Assembly (NCBI RefSeq): GCF_963924675.1
Contig: NW_027077440.1
Coordinates: forward strand, 1,846,501-1,910,500
Direction: 5' to 3'
DNA: 64,000 bases
Source of the DNA: Phocoena phocoena
Taxonomy: Eukaryota > Chordata > Mammalia > Artiodactyla > Phocoenidae
Shown one piece after another: positions 51,979 to 63,681 of this stretch; the first letter of the stretch is position 1, and the number at the start of each line of letters is the position of its first letter. The notes beneath the pieces are model-generated. The model did no database searches. It saw nothing but the letters and a program-made list of their open reading frames with translations, and was not told the DNA's origin. The position numbers were made by a program, and so were the translations under genes.

Positions 51979-53615
51979 CAGTGAAATAGAGAGCAATTCT
52001 TAAATAATTCACACAGGGCATGTGATGCAACCTGGATTGACCACATCCTCACCCAGAGCTGGTTGAGACATAAGGCTGGACACTTCAGGCTGATAGCATT
52101 GGTGAGTTTCGGTGAGCAAATGCAGACCCTTTGAAGTCATACTGCATGGTACCCATTCCATGGGTCCCAACTCTCCAGGTTTAAGGCATTCTTCCTCCAG
52201 CTAAAACATGCATGGGAAACCCAGAGTATCGTCCACCGTGTGATTGGGAAACGATTTAAAATGCATCTCAGTTTTCGTATCCTGGTCTTCGGGTTCACCA
52301 TTCCAGCTGCTTTACTAAAAATCTCCCCGCTTTGAGAGTCAGTGCCTTTAACCTCGTATTTGGCACAGCTTGCAATTTCTGAGCAAGATAAACAGGAATA
52401 GGAGAAGCAATGAGAGACTAGACGTAGGTGTCTGCACGGGCAAATGTAACGCTCATTTCCCACCAGGAAGAGGAATTAACCAAAGGCTCAGCGTGCCCTG
52501 CCGGAAACAGATTAAGGCCTGAAGCAATCCTGCGGTTTTGGGCCCAGCTCACAAGAAAGCGAGTTGAAGAAAGGAGCTCAGGGGCACTGTAATTCACAAA
52601 CCTGCAGAGTTATAAATGACAGCTGTCCTCCAAAAGTATATTGAAGTAAGCCTGCGAAGGGGACTGGAAAGCGGGGCAGAATTTCAGGAAAACGATTGCA
52701 GGGGGTAGACTGGAATTGCCTTGAAAGCATAGGAAAAGAGGCAGAACGTCGACAATGATGCACTTGGCCAAAAAGTGCGTATGCGTTTTTTCCTGAATAT
52801 ATTCAGGAAAAAACGCATACGCACTTTTTGGCCAACCAAGCAAGCCTGTAAAGGAAATCTACACTACAATGAAGTCTCACTGCCCCCCCGGGCAAAAGGG
52901 CCATCTGAAAATAGTGGAAAATCCAGAAAGGTATGGCAAGATATGGAGAACAGTGAGTCTTGTTATGCCGATTGGCAGGATGTAAATTGCCAACAGCCAC
53001 CCTGGAGAAGTGTATGGTGTTTCCTGAAACACGTAAGAAATAAAGCAACACAGCCTATGGCACTTGAACTTATGGTCCTATAGCTTAGGGAAATTAAAAT
53101 CAAAAACAGACAGCCACCCCAATATTTGGGACGGCTGTGTTCACAAGAAGCTCGTCTACAGTATCAGGTAAATATCCCAGAAAGCAAAAAATGGATAAAG
53201 AAGTTGTGGCACGTACGTACAATGCAATATCACTCAGCAATGAAATCTGTGTCATCAGGGCCGTAGCGGCATAGTGAGTGGATGCAGGTACGGTGATTCT
53301 ACGTGAACTACGTCACACAGAAAAAGAAACATCATAAGATATCACTAATACACGGAATGTAAACTTGACTACACATGAACTGAATTACAAAACAGAACAG
53401 GGTCTCAAATTTAGAAAACCAAGTAGTGCTTGCTTATGGGGAAAGGTGCCTTGGGGTGCTGCATAAAACCAGAGAGTGAAATTAGCACAGATAACATTCC
53501 ATAAGCCAAATATGTAATAGAAAAGACCTACTCCTTGCTCAACGAAATGGACTCAACACCACATATTCAACGCCTAGGAATATACCTGACTAGGAAGAAT
53601 CTTAAAACCCATGGA

Positions 53616-53831
53616 GGGCTTCCCTGGTGGCGCAGTGGTTGAGAGTCCGCCTGCCGATGCAGGGGACACGGGTTCGTTCCCCGGTGTGGGAAGATCCCAC
53701 ATGCCGCGGAGCGGCTGGGCCCATGAGCCATGGCCGCTGAGACTGCGCGTCCGGAGCCTGTGCTCCGCAACGGGAGAGGCCACGACAGTGAGAGGCCCGC
53801 GTAACGCATAGAAAAAAAAAAGAAAAAAAAA
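53616..53831 (+). mobile_element. CHR-type tRNA-derived SINE
   Basis: Full-length SINE starting 'gggcttccctggtggcgcag', with a tRNA-like head, a body typical of cetacean CHR elements and an A-rich tail (about 53812-53831) broken by one G. Flanked by a 12-bp target-site duplication 'aaaacccatgga' at 53604-53615 and 53832-53843. It is the only SINE seen in the 26 main-array monomers and is absent from copy A, so it inserted after this monomer lineage separated, or was not copied with it. Confidence 0.96.
53628..53681 (+). promoter_or_regulatory. Internal Pol III promoter of the SINE (A and B boxes)
   Basis: A box 'tggcgcagtgg' at 53628-53638 and B box 'ggttcgttccc' at 53671-53681, in tRNA-like order and spacing. 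The B box departs from the usual 'ggttcgantcc' at one position. Confidence 0.8.
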
Positions 53832-53953
53832 AAAACCCATGGATTTATATGTCTCCGTAAGAGAATCAAGCGTGTGTACAGCGGCATAAACGCAGCAGTG
53901 AAAATCCGATAAATCCCATTATCAAAATAAATTTCAAAATCAAAACACAAAGA

Positions 53954-55698
53954 CAGTGAAATAGAGAGCAATTCTTAAATAATTCACTCAGGGCATGTGA
54001 TGCAAGTGGGATTGACCACATCTACACCCAGAGCTGGTTGAGACATAAGGCTGGACACTTCAGGCTGATAGCATTGGTGAGTTTCGGTGAGCAAATGCAG
54101 ACCCTTTGAAGTCATAGTGCATGGTACCCATTCCATGGGTCCCTACTCTCCAGGTTCAAGGGATTCTTCCTCCAGCTAAAACATGCATGGGAAACCCAGA
54201 GTATCGTCCACCGTGTGATTGGGAAACGATTTAAAATGCATCTCAGTTTTCGTATCCTGGTCCTCGGGTTCACCATTCCAGATGCTTTACTGACACTCTC
54301 CCCGTTTGGAGAGTCAGTGCCTTTAACCTCCTCTTTGGCACAGCTTGCAATTTCTGTGCAAGATGAACAGGAATAGGGAGAACCAATGAGAGACTAGCTG
54401 TAGTTCTCTGCACGGGCAAATGTAATGCTCATTTCCCACCAGGAAGAGGAATTAACCAAAGGCTCAGCGTGCCCTGCTGGAAAGAGATTAGTGCCTGAAG
54501 CAATCCTGCGGTTTTGTGCCCAGCTCACAAGAAAGCGAGTTGAAGAAAGGAGCTCAGGGGCACTGTAATTCACAAACCTGCAGAGTTATTAATGACAGCT
54601 ATCCTCCAAAAATATATTGAAGTAAGCCTGCAAAGGGGACTTGAAAGCGGGGCAGAAATTCAGGAAAACGATTGAAGGGTTAAACTGGAATTGCACTTAA
54701 AAAATAGGAAAAGAGGCAGAACGTCGATAATGATGCACTTGTCCAAAAAGTGCGGATGCTTTTTCCCCTAATTATATTCAGGAAAAAACGCATACGCACT
54801 TTTTGGCCAACCAAGCATGCTTGTAAATAAACCTGCACTACAATGAAGTCTCAGTGCCCCCCAGGGCAAAAGGGCCATTTAAAAAAATTGTAAAATCCAG
54901 AAACGGAGGACAGGCAATGGAAAACAGGGATCCTTATTATGCTGATGCATATGATGTAAATTGCCGACAGCCATTCTGGAGAAGTGTTATGTGTTTCCTG
55001 AAACACGTAAGAAACAAAGCAACACAGCCTATGGCACTTCCACTTATGGTCCTACAGCTTAGGGAAATTAAAATCAGAAACACCCAGCCACCTCAAAGTT
55101 TGGGACCTCTCTGTTCACAAGAACCTCGTTTACAGTACCAGGTAAATATCTCAGAGAGCAAACAATGGATAAAGAAGTTGTGGCACGTACGTACAATGGA
55201 ATATCACTCAGCAATGAAATCTGTGTCATCAGGCCTGTAGCGGCATAGTGAGTGGATTCAGGTATGGTGATTCTACGTGAAATAAGTCACACATAAAAAG
55301 AAACATCATAAAATATCACTAATACACAGTATGTAAACTTGACTACACATGAACTGAATTACAAAACAGAACAGTCTCAAATTTATAAAACCAACTTGTG
55401 CTTTCTTATGGAGAAGGGTGCGTTGGAGTGCTGCATAAAACCAGAGACTGAAATTAGCACAGATACCGTTCCATAAGCCAAATATGTAATAGACAAGACC
55501 TACTCGTTGCTCAACGAAATGGACTCAACACCACATATTCAACGCCTAGGAATATACCTGACTAGGAAGAATCTTAAAACCCGTGGATATTTATGTCTCC
55601 GTAAGAGAATCAAGAGTGTGTACAGCGGCATTAACGCAGCAGTGAAAATCCGATAAATCCCAGTGTCAAAAAAAAATTTCAAAAACAAAACACAATGA
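53954..55698 (+). repeat. Satellite monomer B17 (right-edge type)
   Basis: Orthologue of A7. Palindrome 54739-54810 is degraded. Shares the 'gagattagtgcctgaagc' edge variant. Confidence 0.92.
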
Positions 55699-56151
55699 CA
55701 GTGAAATAGAGAGCAATTCTTAAATAACTCACACAGGGCATGTGATGCAACCTGGTTTACCACATCTACACCCAGAGCTGGGTGAGAGATAAAGCTGGAC
55801 CCTTTGGGCTGATAGCATTGGTGAGGTTCAGTGAGCAAATGCAGACCCTTTGATGTCATACTGCCTGGTACCCATTCCATGGTTCCCAACTCTCCAGGTT
55901 CAAGGGATTCTTCCTTCTACTAAAATTTGCATGGGAAACCCAGAGTATGCTCCACCGTGTGACTGGGAAACCTTTTTACATGCATGTCTGTTTTCGTCCC
56001 CTGGTACTCAGGTTCACCATTCCACACCCTTTTCTTACACTCTCCCCATTTGGAGAGTCAGTGCCTTAAACCTCCTGTTTGGCACTGTTTGCAATTTCTG
56101 CGCAAGATGAACAGGAATATGGAGAACCAATGGGAGACTATCTGTAGGTGT

Positions 56152-56847
56152 GTGCACGGGAAAATATTTTTTTAACATCTTTTTTGGGGTATAATTGCTT
56201 TACAATGGTGTGTTAGTTTTTGCTTTATAACAAAGTGAATCAGCTATACATATACATATGCTCCCTGTGTCTTCCCTCTTGTGTCTCCCTCCCTCCCTCT
56301 CTCCCCCTTACACCCCTCCAGGCTGTCCCAACGCCCCGAGCTAATATCCCTGTGCCTTGCGGCTGCTTCCCCCTTGCTATCTACCTTACTACATTTGTTA
56401 GTGTGTATATGTCCATGACTCTCTCTCGCCCTGTCAAAACTCACCATTCCCCCCCCCCCCATATCCTCAATTCTGTTCTCCAGTAGGTCTGCGCCTCTAT
56501 TCCTGTCTTATCCCTAGGTTCTTCATGACATTTTTTTCCTTTAAATTCCATATATATGTGTTAGCATACGCTATTTGTCTTTTTCTTTCTGACTTACTTC
56601 ACTCTGTATGACAGACTCTAGGTCTATCCATCTCATTACAAATAACTCAGTTTCATTTCTTTTTAAGGCTGAGTAATATTCCATTGTGTATATGTGCCAC
56701 ATCTTCTTTATCCATTCGTCCGATGATGGGCGCTTAGGTTCTTTCCATCTCCGGGCTATTGTAAATAGAGCTGCAATGAACATTTTGGTACATGACTCTT
56801 TTTGAATTTTGGTTTTCTCAGGGTATATGCCCAGTATGCACGGGCAA
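56152..56847 (-). mobile_element. 5'-truncated L1 inserted in monomer B18, with TSD
   Basis: Same insertion as 16250-16942. The right target-site copy 'tgcacgggcaa' (56837-56847) is intact. The left copy (from 56153) has mutated to 'tgcacgggaaa', a copy-B-specific change. A C run near 56450 is longer than in copy A. Confidence 0.92.
56571..56783 (-). pseudogene. L1 ORF2 C-terminal fragment, copy B
   Basis: 70 codons, one residue different from copy A (S for L before 'DEWIKKMW'). Truncated and inactive. Confidence 0.85.
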
Positions 56848-57197
56848 TTTTAACACTCATTTCCCAACAGGAAAAGGAATTAACCAAAGGCTCAGCATGC
56901 CGTGCTGGAACAAGATTAGGGCCTGAAGCAATCCTGCGGTTTTGTGGCCAGCTCACAAGAAAGCGAGTTGAGGAAAGGAGCTCAGGGGCACTGTCATTCA
57001 CATACCTGCAGACTTATAAATGACAGAAATCGTACAAAAATATATTGAATTAAGGCTGCGAAGAGGACTTGAAAGTGGGGCAGAATTGCTGGAATCCGAT
57101 TTCAGGAGGTAGACGTGAATTGCTCTGAAAGCATAAGAGAAGTGGCAGAACCTCGTCAATGAAGCACTTGGCCAAAAAGGGCATATGCATTTTTTCC

Positions 57198-60100
57198 AGG
57201 GCCATCATTCACGGGAGTAGGAGGCTCCCAGCATGCTCCAGTGGTCAACAGAGGGCCCACATCGCCAAGGCGATGTGAGCTAGCCAGGCAGGAGTGACCT
57301 GACATCAGAGGGCCCACCTCACAGAATGGTAGGGAACCCAGCCAGGATCAGACTCTCCCCAGAGGGCCCACATCACCAAGGTGATGGGAACCAGGCAGGA
57401 GTGTCCTCACACCCGTGGGGCCACATCATCAAAAGTTGAGGTACCCAGCACATGTGGCCTCAAACCAGAGGACCCACATCACCATGGGTTTCGGAGTGAG
57501 GCAGGCAGGATTAACCTCACAACACATGTCCCATTGTATACAAAAGGTGTGGAAACCAGCAGTTGGATCTTCCTAGCAGGCGGCCCAGAGCACTGAGGCT
57601 ATGAGATCCAGGCCGGCATGAACTCACAACAGAGGGCCCTCATTGTGATTCTGTAAGCAACCCAGCCGTTGTGACCTCAGAGCAGAAGGCCCACATCCCC
57701 ATGGGGAAGGGAAACAAGCAGGAGTGTCATCGCAAGAGTGGGCACACATGAAAAAATATGGGGAGCCCAGCAATTAGTGCCTGATGCCAGAGGGCCCTCA
57801 TCACCGAGGGACGGTGGCTCCCAGCCAGCTCCGACTGCTACCAGAGGGGTGACGTCACCAATGCGGAGTGCGACAACCAGGCAGGAGTGACCTCAGAGCA
57901 GAGGGTCAACCTCACAGTAGTGTGAAGAACCAAAGAGGATCAGATTCTCACCAGAGGGCCCACATCACCAAGGGAATGGGAACCAGGCAGGAGTGTCCTC
58001 ACACTAGTGGGGCCACATCACCGAAAAGTGAGGGACCCAGCACACGTGGCCTCAAACCAGAGGAAACACATCACAAGGGAGCTGGGATTGAGGCAGGCAG
58101 GAGGAGCCTCAAAACAGAGGGACCATAGAATTAAAGAGGTGAAGAATCCCGCAGTTGGAACCTCCCAGCAGGCGGCCAGGAGCAGCGAGACTATGGGATC
58201 CAGGCCGGAGTGATCTCACACCAGAGGGCCGTCATCATGAAACTGTGAGCAACCTAGTCGTTGGGATCTCAGAGCAGAAGGCCCACATTCCCATGGGGTT
58301 GGGAACCTGTCAGAAGTGTACTCGCACCACAGGGCACACATCAGAGAATTTAGGGAACCCAGGAGTTAGGGCCTGACGCCAGAGGGCCCTCATTACCAAG
58401 GGGAGGAGACTCCAATCAGGCACCAACACCCAACTGAGGTCCCACGTCGCCAAGGTGACGTGTGACAGCCAGGTAGGAGTGACCTCACCGCAGAGGGCCT
58501 ACCTCACAGAAGGGTGAGGAACACAGCCAGGATAGAGACTCTCACCAGAGCACCCACATCACCAAGGTGATCAGAACCAGGCAGGAGAGTCTTCACACCA
58601 GTGTGGCCACATCATAGAAAGGTGAGGAACCCAGCACATGTGGCCTAAACCAGAAGACCCACATCTCCAAGGGGCTCGGAATGAGGCAGGCAGGAGTAGC
58701 CTCACAACACAGGGCCCATAGAATAAAAAAGCTGAGGAATCCAGCAATGGGAACCTCCCAGCAGGCGGCCAAGAGCACCAAGTCTATGCGATTCAGGCCA
58801 CAGTAAACTCACAGCAGAGGGTCCACATCATGAAACTGCGAGCAACCCAGCCATTTGGACCTCAGAGCAGAAGGTCCACATCCCCAAGGTGTTGGGAGCA
58901 TGGCAGGAGTGTCCTCGCACCACTTAGCACATATCAGAAAATGTGGGTACCCAGCAGTTAGGGCCTGACGCCAGAGGGCCCTCATCACTGAGGGGAGGAG
59001 GCTCCCAACATGTTCCAACTACCACAAGAGGGCCCACGTCGCCAAGGTGGGGTGTGCCAGCCAGGCAGGAGTGACCTCACAGCAGACGGCCCACCTCAAA
59101 GAAGTGTGAGGAACCCAACCAGGATCAGACTCTCACCAGAGGGCCCATATCACCAAGGGGACGGGAACCAGGCACGAGTGTCCTCACACCAGTGGGGCCA
59201 CATCACTAAAAGATGAGGAAACTGGCACATGTGGCCACAAACCAGAGGACCTACATCACCAAGGGGCTGGGAGTGACACATGCAGGAGGAGCCTCCCAAC
59301 ACAGGGCCCAAAGAATAAAAAAGGTGAGGAACCCAGCAGGTGGAACTTCCCAGCAGGCGGCCCAGAGTACAGAGGCTATGGGATCTAGGAATGAGTGAAC
59401 TAACACCAGAGAGCTAACATCAGGAAACTGTGAGCAACCCAGTCGTTGGAACCTCAGAGCAGAAGGCCCATATCGCCATGGGGATGGGAACATTTCACGA
59501 GTGTCCTGGCATCACTGGGCTCACATCAGAAAACCTGGGGAGCCCAGCAGTTAGAGCCTGACGCCAGAGGGACCTCATCACCGAGGACAGGAGTCTCCAA
59601 AAGGATCCAACTGCCACCAGAGGGCCGACGTCACCAAGGCAATGGGAGCAAGCCAGGCAGGAGTTACCTCAGAGCACAGGGCCCACCTCACAGAACGGTA
59701 AGGAACCCAGCCAGGATCAGACTCTCACCAGAGGGGCCACATCACCAAGGGGCTGGGAAACAGGCACGAGTGTCCTCACACCATTGGGGCCACATCATCA
59801 AAAGGTGAGGGACCCAGCACACGTGGCCTCACACCAGAGGACACACATCACAACGGGGCTGGGATTGAGGCAGGCAGGAGGAGCCTCAAAACAGAGGGCC
59901 CATAGAATAAAAAAGGTGAGGAATCCCGCAGTTGGAACCTCCCAGCAGGCGCCCAGGAGCAGCAAGCCTATGGGATCTAGGCCGGAATGAACGCACATCA
60001 GAGGGCCCTCATCATGAAACTGTGAGCACCCCAGCCGTTGGGACCTCAGAGCAGAAGGCCCAAATTCCCATGGGGTTGGGAACCTGACAGGAGTGTACTC

Positions 60101-62558
60101 GCACCACAGGTCGCACATCTGCAAATTTTGGGAGCCCAGGAGTTAGGGTCTGACGCAAGAGGGCCCTCATTACCGAGGGACGGAGACTCGCAGCAGACAC
60201 CAACTCCCAACTGAGGGCCCACGACACCAAGGTGATGTGTGCCAGCCAGGCAGGAGTGACCTCACCGCAGAGGGCCTACCTCACAGAAGGGTGAGGAAAC
60301 CAGCCAGGATAAGACTCTCACCAGAGGGCCCACATCACCAAGGGGATCGGAACCAGGCAGGAGGGTCCTCACACCAGTGTGGCCACATTATAGAAAGGTG
60401 AGGAACCCAGAACATGTGGCCTAAAACAGGGGACCCACATCTCCAAGGGGCTAGGAGTGAGGCAAGCAGGAGTATCTTCACAAAACAGAGCCCACAGAAT
60501 AAAAGTTGTGAGGAATCCAGCAGTTGGAACCGGCCAGTAGGCCGCCCAGAGCACAGAGTCTATGGGATCCAGGCCACAGCAAACTCACAGCAGAGGTCCC
60601 ACATCATGAAACTGTGAGCAACCCAGAGGATGGGACCTCAGAGCAGTAGGCCCACATCCCTATGGGGATGGGAACCTGACAGGAGGGTCCTCGGCCCACT
60701 TCCACGAATCAGAAAATGTGGGAACCCAGCAGGTAGGACCTGAGGCCAGAGGACCCTCATCACCGAGGGGAGGAGGCTCCCAGCAGGCTCCAACTGCCAC
60801 CATAGGGCCGATGTCACCAAGGCAGGGTGTGCCAACCAGGCAGGAGTGACCTCAGAGCAGAAAGCCCACCTCACAGAAGTGTGAGGAACCCAACAAGGAT
60901 CAGACTGTCACCAGAGAGCCAACATCACCAAGGGAATGGGAACCAGGCAGGAGTGTCCTCACACCTGTGGGGCTACATCACCATAATTTGAGGGACCCAG
61001 CACACGTGGCCTCAAACCTGAGGACACACATCACCAAGGGGCTGGGAGTGAGGCAGGCCAGAGGATCCTCAAAACAGAGGGACCATAGAATAAAAAAGGT
61101 GAGGAATCCCACAGTTGGAACCTCCGGCAGGCAGCCAGGAGCAGCGAGGCTATGGGATCTAGGCAGGAGTGAACTCACACCAGAGGACCCTCATCATGTA
61201 ACTGTGAGCAACACAGCCGTTGGGACCTCAGAGCAGAAGGCTCACATCCCCATGGGGATGGGAACCTGGCAGGAGTGTCCTTGCACCACTTAGCACGAAT
61301 CAGAAAATGTGGGAACCCAGCAGTTAGGGCCTGAGGCCAGAGGGCCCTCATCACCGAGGGGAGGAGGCTCCCAGCAGGCTCCAACTGCCACCATATGGCC
61401 GACGTTGCCAAGGCGGGGTGTGCCAGCCAGGCAGGAGTGACCTCAGAGCAGAGGACCCACCTCACAGAAGGGTGAGGAACCTAACCAGGATCAGACTCTC
61501 ACCAGAGGGCCAACATCACCAAGGTGATGGGAACCAGGCCAGACTGTCCTAACAGCAGTGGGGCCAACATCACCAAGGGAATGGGTACCAGGCAAGAGTG
61601 TCCTCACACCAGTGTGGCCACATTATAGAAAGGTGAGGAACACAGCACATGTGGCCTCAAACAAGGGGACACACATCACGAAGGGGCTGGGAGTGAGGCA
61701 TGCAGGAGGAGACGCACAACCGAGGGCCCATAGAATAAAAAAGGTGAGGAATCGAGAAGTTGGAAACTCCAAGCTGGAGGCCCAGAGCACTGACACTATG
61801 GGATACAGGCCAGAGTGAACACACAGCAAAGGGCCCACATCACGAAACTGTGAGCAACCCAGCAGTTGGGACCACAGAACAGAAGTCCCACATGCCCATG
61901 GGGATGGGAACCTGGCAGGAGTGACTCGCACCACTGGGCACACATCAGAAAATGTGTGGAGCCCAGCACTTAGGGCCTGACACCAGAAGGCCCTCATCAC
62001 TGAGGGGAGGAGGCCCCAGCACGCTCCAACTGCCACCAGAGGGTCCACGTCGCCAAGGCGACGTGCGCCAGCCAGGCAGGATTGACCTCACAGCAGAGGG
62101 CCCACATCATGAAAGTGTGAGCAACCCAGCCGTTAGGACCTCAGAACAGAAGGCCCACACGCTCATGAGGATGGGAACCGGGCAGGAGTGCCCTCGTACC
62201 ACTTAGCACGTATCAGAAAATGTGGGAACCCGCCATTAGGGTCTGACGCCAGAGGGCCTCATCACCGCGGGAAGGAGGCTCCCAGCAGGCTCCAACTGCC
62301 ACCAGGGTGCCGAAGTCAACAAGGCGGGTTGTGCCAGCCAGGCAGGAGTGACCTCAGAGAAGAGGGCTCACCTCACGGATGTGTGAGGAACCCAACCAGG
62401 ATCAGAGTCTCACCAGAGGGCCCACATCACCAAGGGGATGGGAACCAGGCAGGAGTGTCCACACACCAGTGGGGCCACATCATCAAAAGATGAGGAACCC
62501 ATCACATATGGCCTCAAACCTGAGGACATACATCACCATGTGGCTGGGAGTGAGGCAG
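57198..62558. repeat. GC-rich 592-bp tandem repeat array, copy B (about 9 units)
   Basis: The 'gcctga' landmark recurs at 57779, 58371, 58963, 59556, 60148, 60738, 61329, 61975 and 62241. Spacings are 592, 592, 593, 592, 590, 591, 646 and 266. The left two units and the right end match copy A closely; five units in between are extra. The 646-bp step comes from a 54-bp local duplication of a 'gggccaacatcaccaagg' sub-repeat near 61500-61620. Not coding, family not recognised. Confidence 0.92.
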
Positions 62559-63681
62559 ATATCTGGAGGGGCACATTTAACTCTAATTTCCCACCAGGAA
62601 GAGGAATTAACCAAAGGCTCAGAGTGCCGTGCCGGACCCTGATTATGGCCTGAAGCAAACCTGCAGTTTTGTGGCCAGCTTACAAGGAAGCGAGTTAAGA
62701 AAGGAGCTCAGGGGCACTGTAATTCACAAACCTGCAGAGATAAATGACAGCTATTGGCAAAAATATATCGAAGTAAGTCTGCAAAGAGGACTTGAAAACG
62801 AGGCAGAATTGCAGGAATCATATTTCAAGAGGTAGATTGGAATTGCATTTAAAGCATATGAAAAGCGGCAGATCTTTGACAGTGATGCACATGGACAAAA
62901 AGTGCGTATACATTTTTCCTGAATATATTCAGGAAAAAACGCATATGAACATTTTGGCCAACCAAGCACTCCAGCAATGGAAATCCACACTACAATGAAG
63001 TCACATTTCCCATTCGTCAAAAAGGCCATCTGAATAAAGTGTAAAAACCAGAAACACAGGACAGGCCATGGAGAACAGGGAGCCGTGTTATGCTGATGGG
63101 CGGGATGTAAATTGCCAACAGACACTCTGGAGATGTTCATGGTGTATCCTGAAACATCTAAAAAACAAAGCTACAGAGCCTAGGGCACTTCCACTTTTGG
63201 CCCTATAGCTTAGGAAAATTAAAATCAACAAGACACAGCCAACACAAAATTTAGGGCTGCTGTGTTTACAAGAACCTCGAGTCCAGTACAAATTAAATAT
63301 CCCAGAAAGAAAAAAATGGATAAAGAAGTTGTGCTACTTACGTACAACGGAATATCACTCAGCAGTGAAATCAATGTCATCAGGCCTGTAGCAGCAAATT
63401 GAGTGGATTTAATTATGATGATTCTAAGAGAAATATGTCACACAAAGAAAGATAATTATCATAAGATATCACTAATAGAGGGAGTGTAAACTTGGCTACA
63501 CATAAACTGAATTACAAAACCGAACAGAGTCTCACATTTAGATAAAAACCTTATGCTTGCTTAAGGGGAAAGTTGAGTTGGGCTGCTGTATAAAAACAGA
63601 TTGAAATTAGCACACATACCATTCCATAAGCCAAATACGTAATAAACAAGACCTACTCTTTGCTCAACGAAATAGACTCAT
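62559..63681 (+). repeat. Diverged partial satellite monomer B19
   Basis: Orthologue of A9 at offset 42917, almost identical, with the degraded palindrome centred near 62925. Joined on its right to the sense L1. Confidence 0.9.

Larger units (their letters stand above)
51979..53953 (+). repeat. Satellite monomer B16 (carries SINE)
   Basis: Palindrome 52764-52835 is perfect, with a paired substitution relative to consensus ('agtgcg' left, 'cgcact' right). The L1 half is split by the CHR SINE at 53616-53831, which makes this monomer 1,975 bp long. Confidence 0.94.
25834..57197 (+). repeat. Common-cetacean-type satellite array, copy B (18 monomers)
   Basis: Same satellite as 3611-17292. Palindrome centres lie at 28353, 30100, 31847, 33593, 35339, 37083, 38830, 40574, 42321, 44068, 45815, 47561, 49308, 51055, 52799 and 54774. 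Spacing is 1,744-1,747 bp except the last (1,975), which contains a SINE. Interior monomers resemble each other more than the edge monomers, as expected for a satellite homogenised by unequal exchange. No clear higher-order period was seen among variants such as 'cggccgaaac' against 'cggcataaac'. Confidence 0.94.
55699..57197 (+). repeat. Satellite monomer B18 (truncated, L1-interrupted)
   Basis: Orthologue of A8. It is interrupted by the same antisense L1 and ends at 57197 inside the palindrome left arm (starts 57168), at the same base as in copy A. Confidence 0.92.

Noticed and set aside
59446..59808. Open frames of 60-120 codons in the 592-bp array with repeated histidine- and proline-rich wording
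   Set aside because: The 592-bp period shifts the frame each unit. The frames reflect GC-rich sub-repeats with few stops, with no conserved frame or start.
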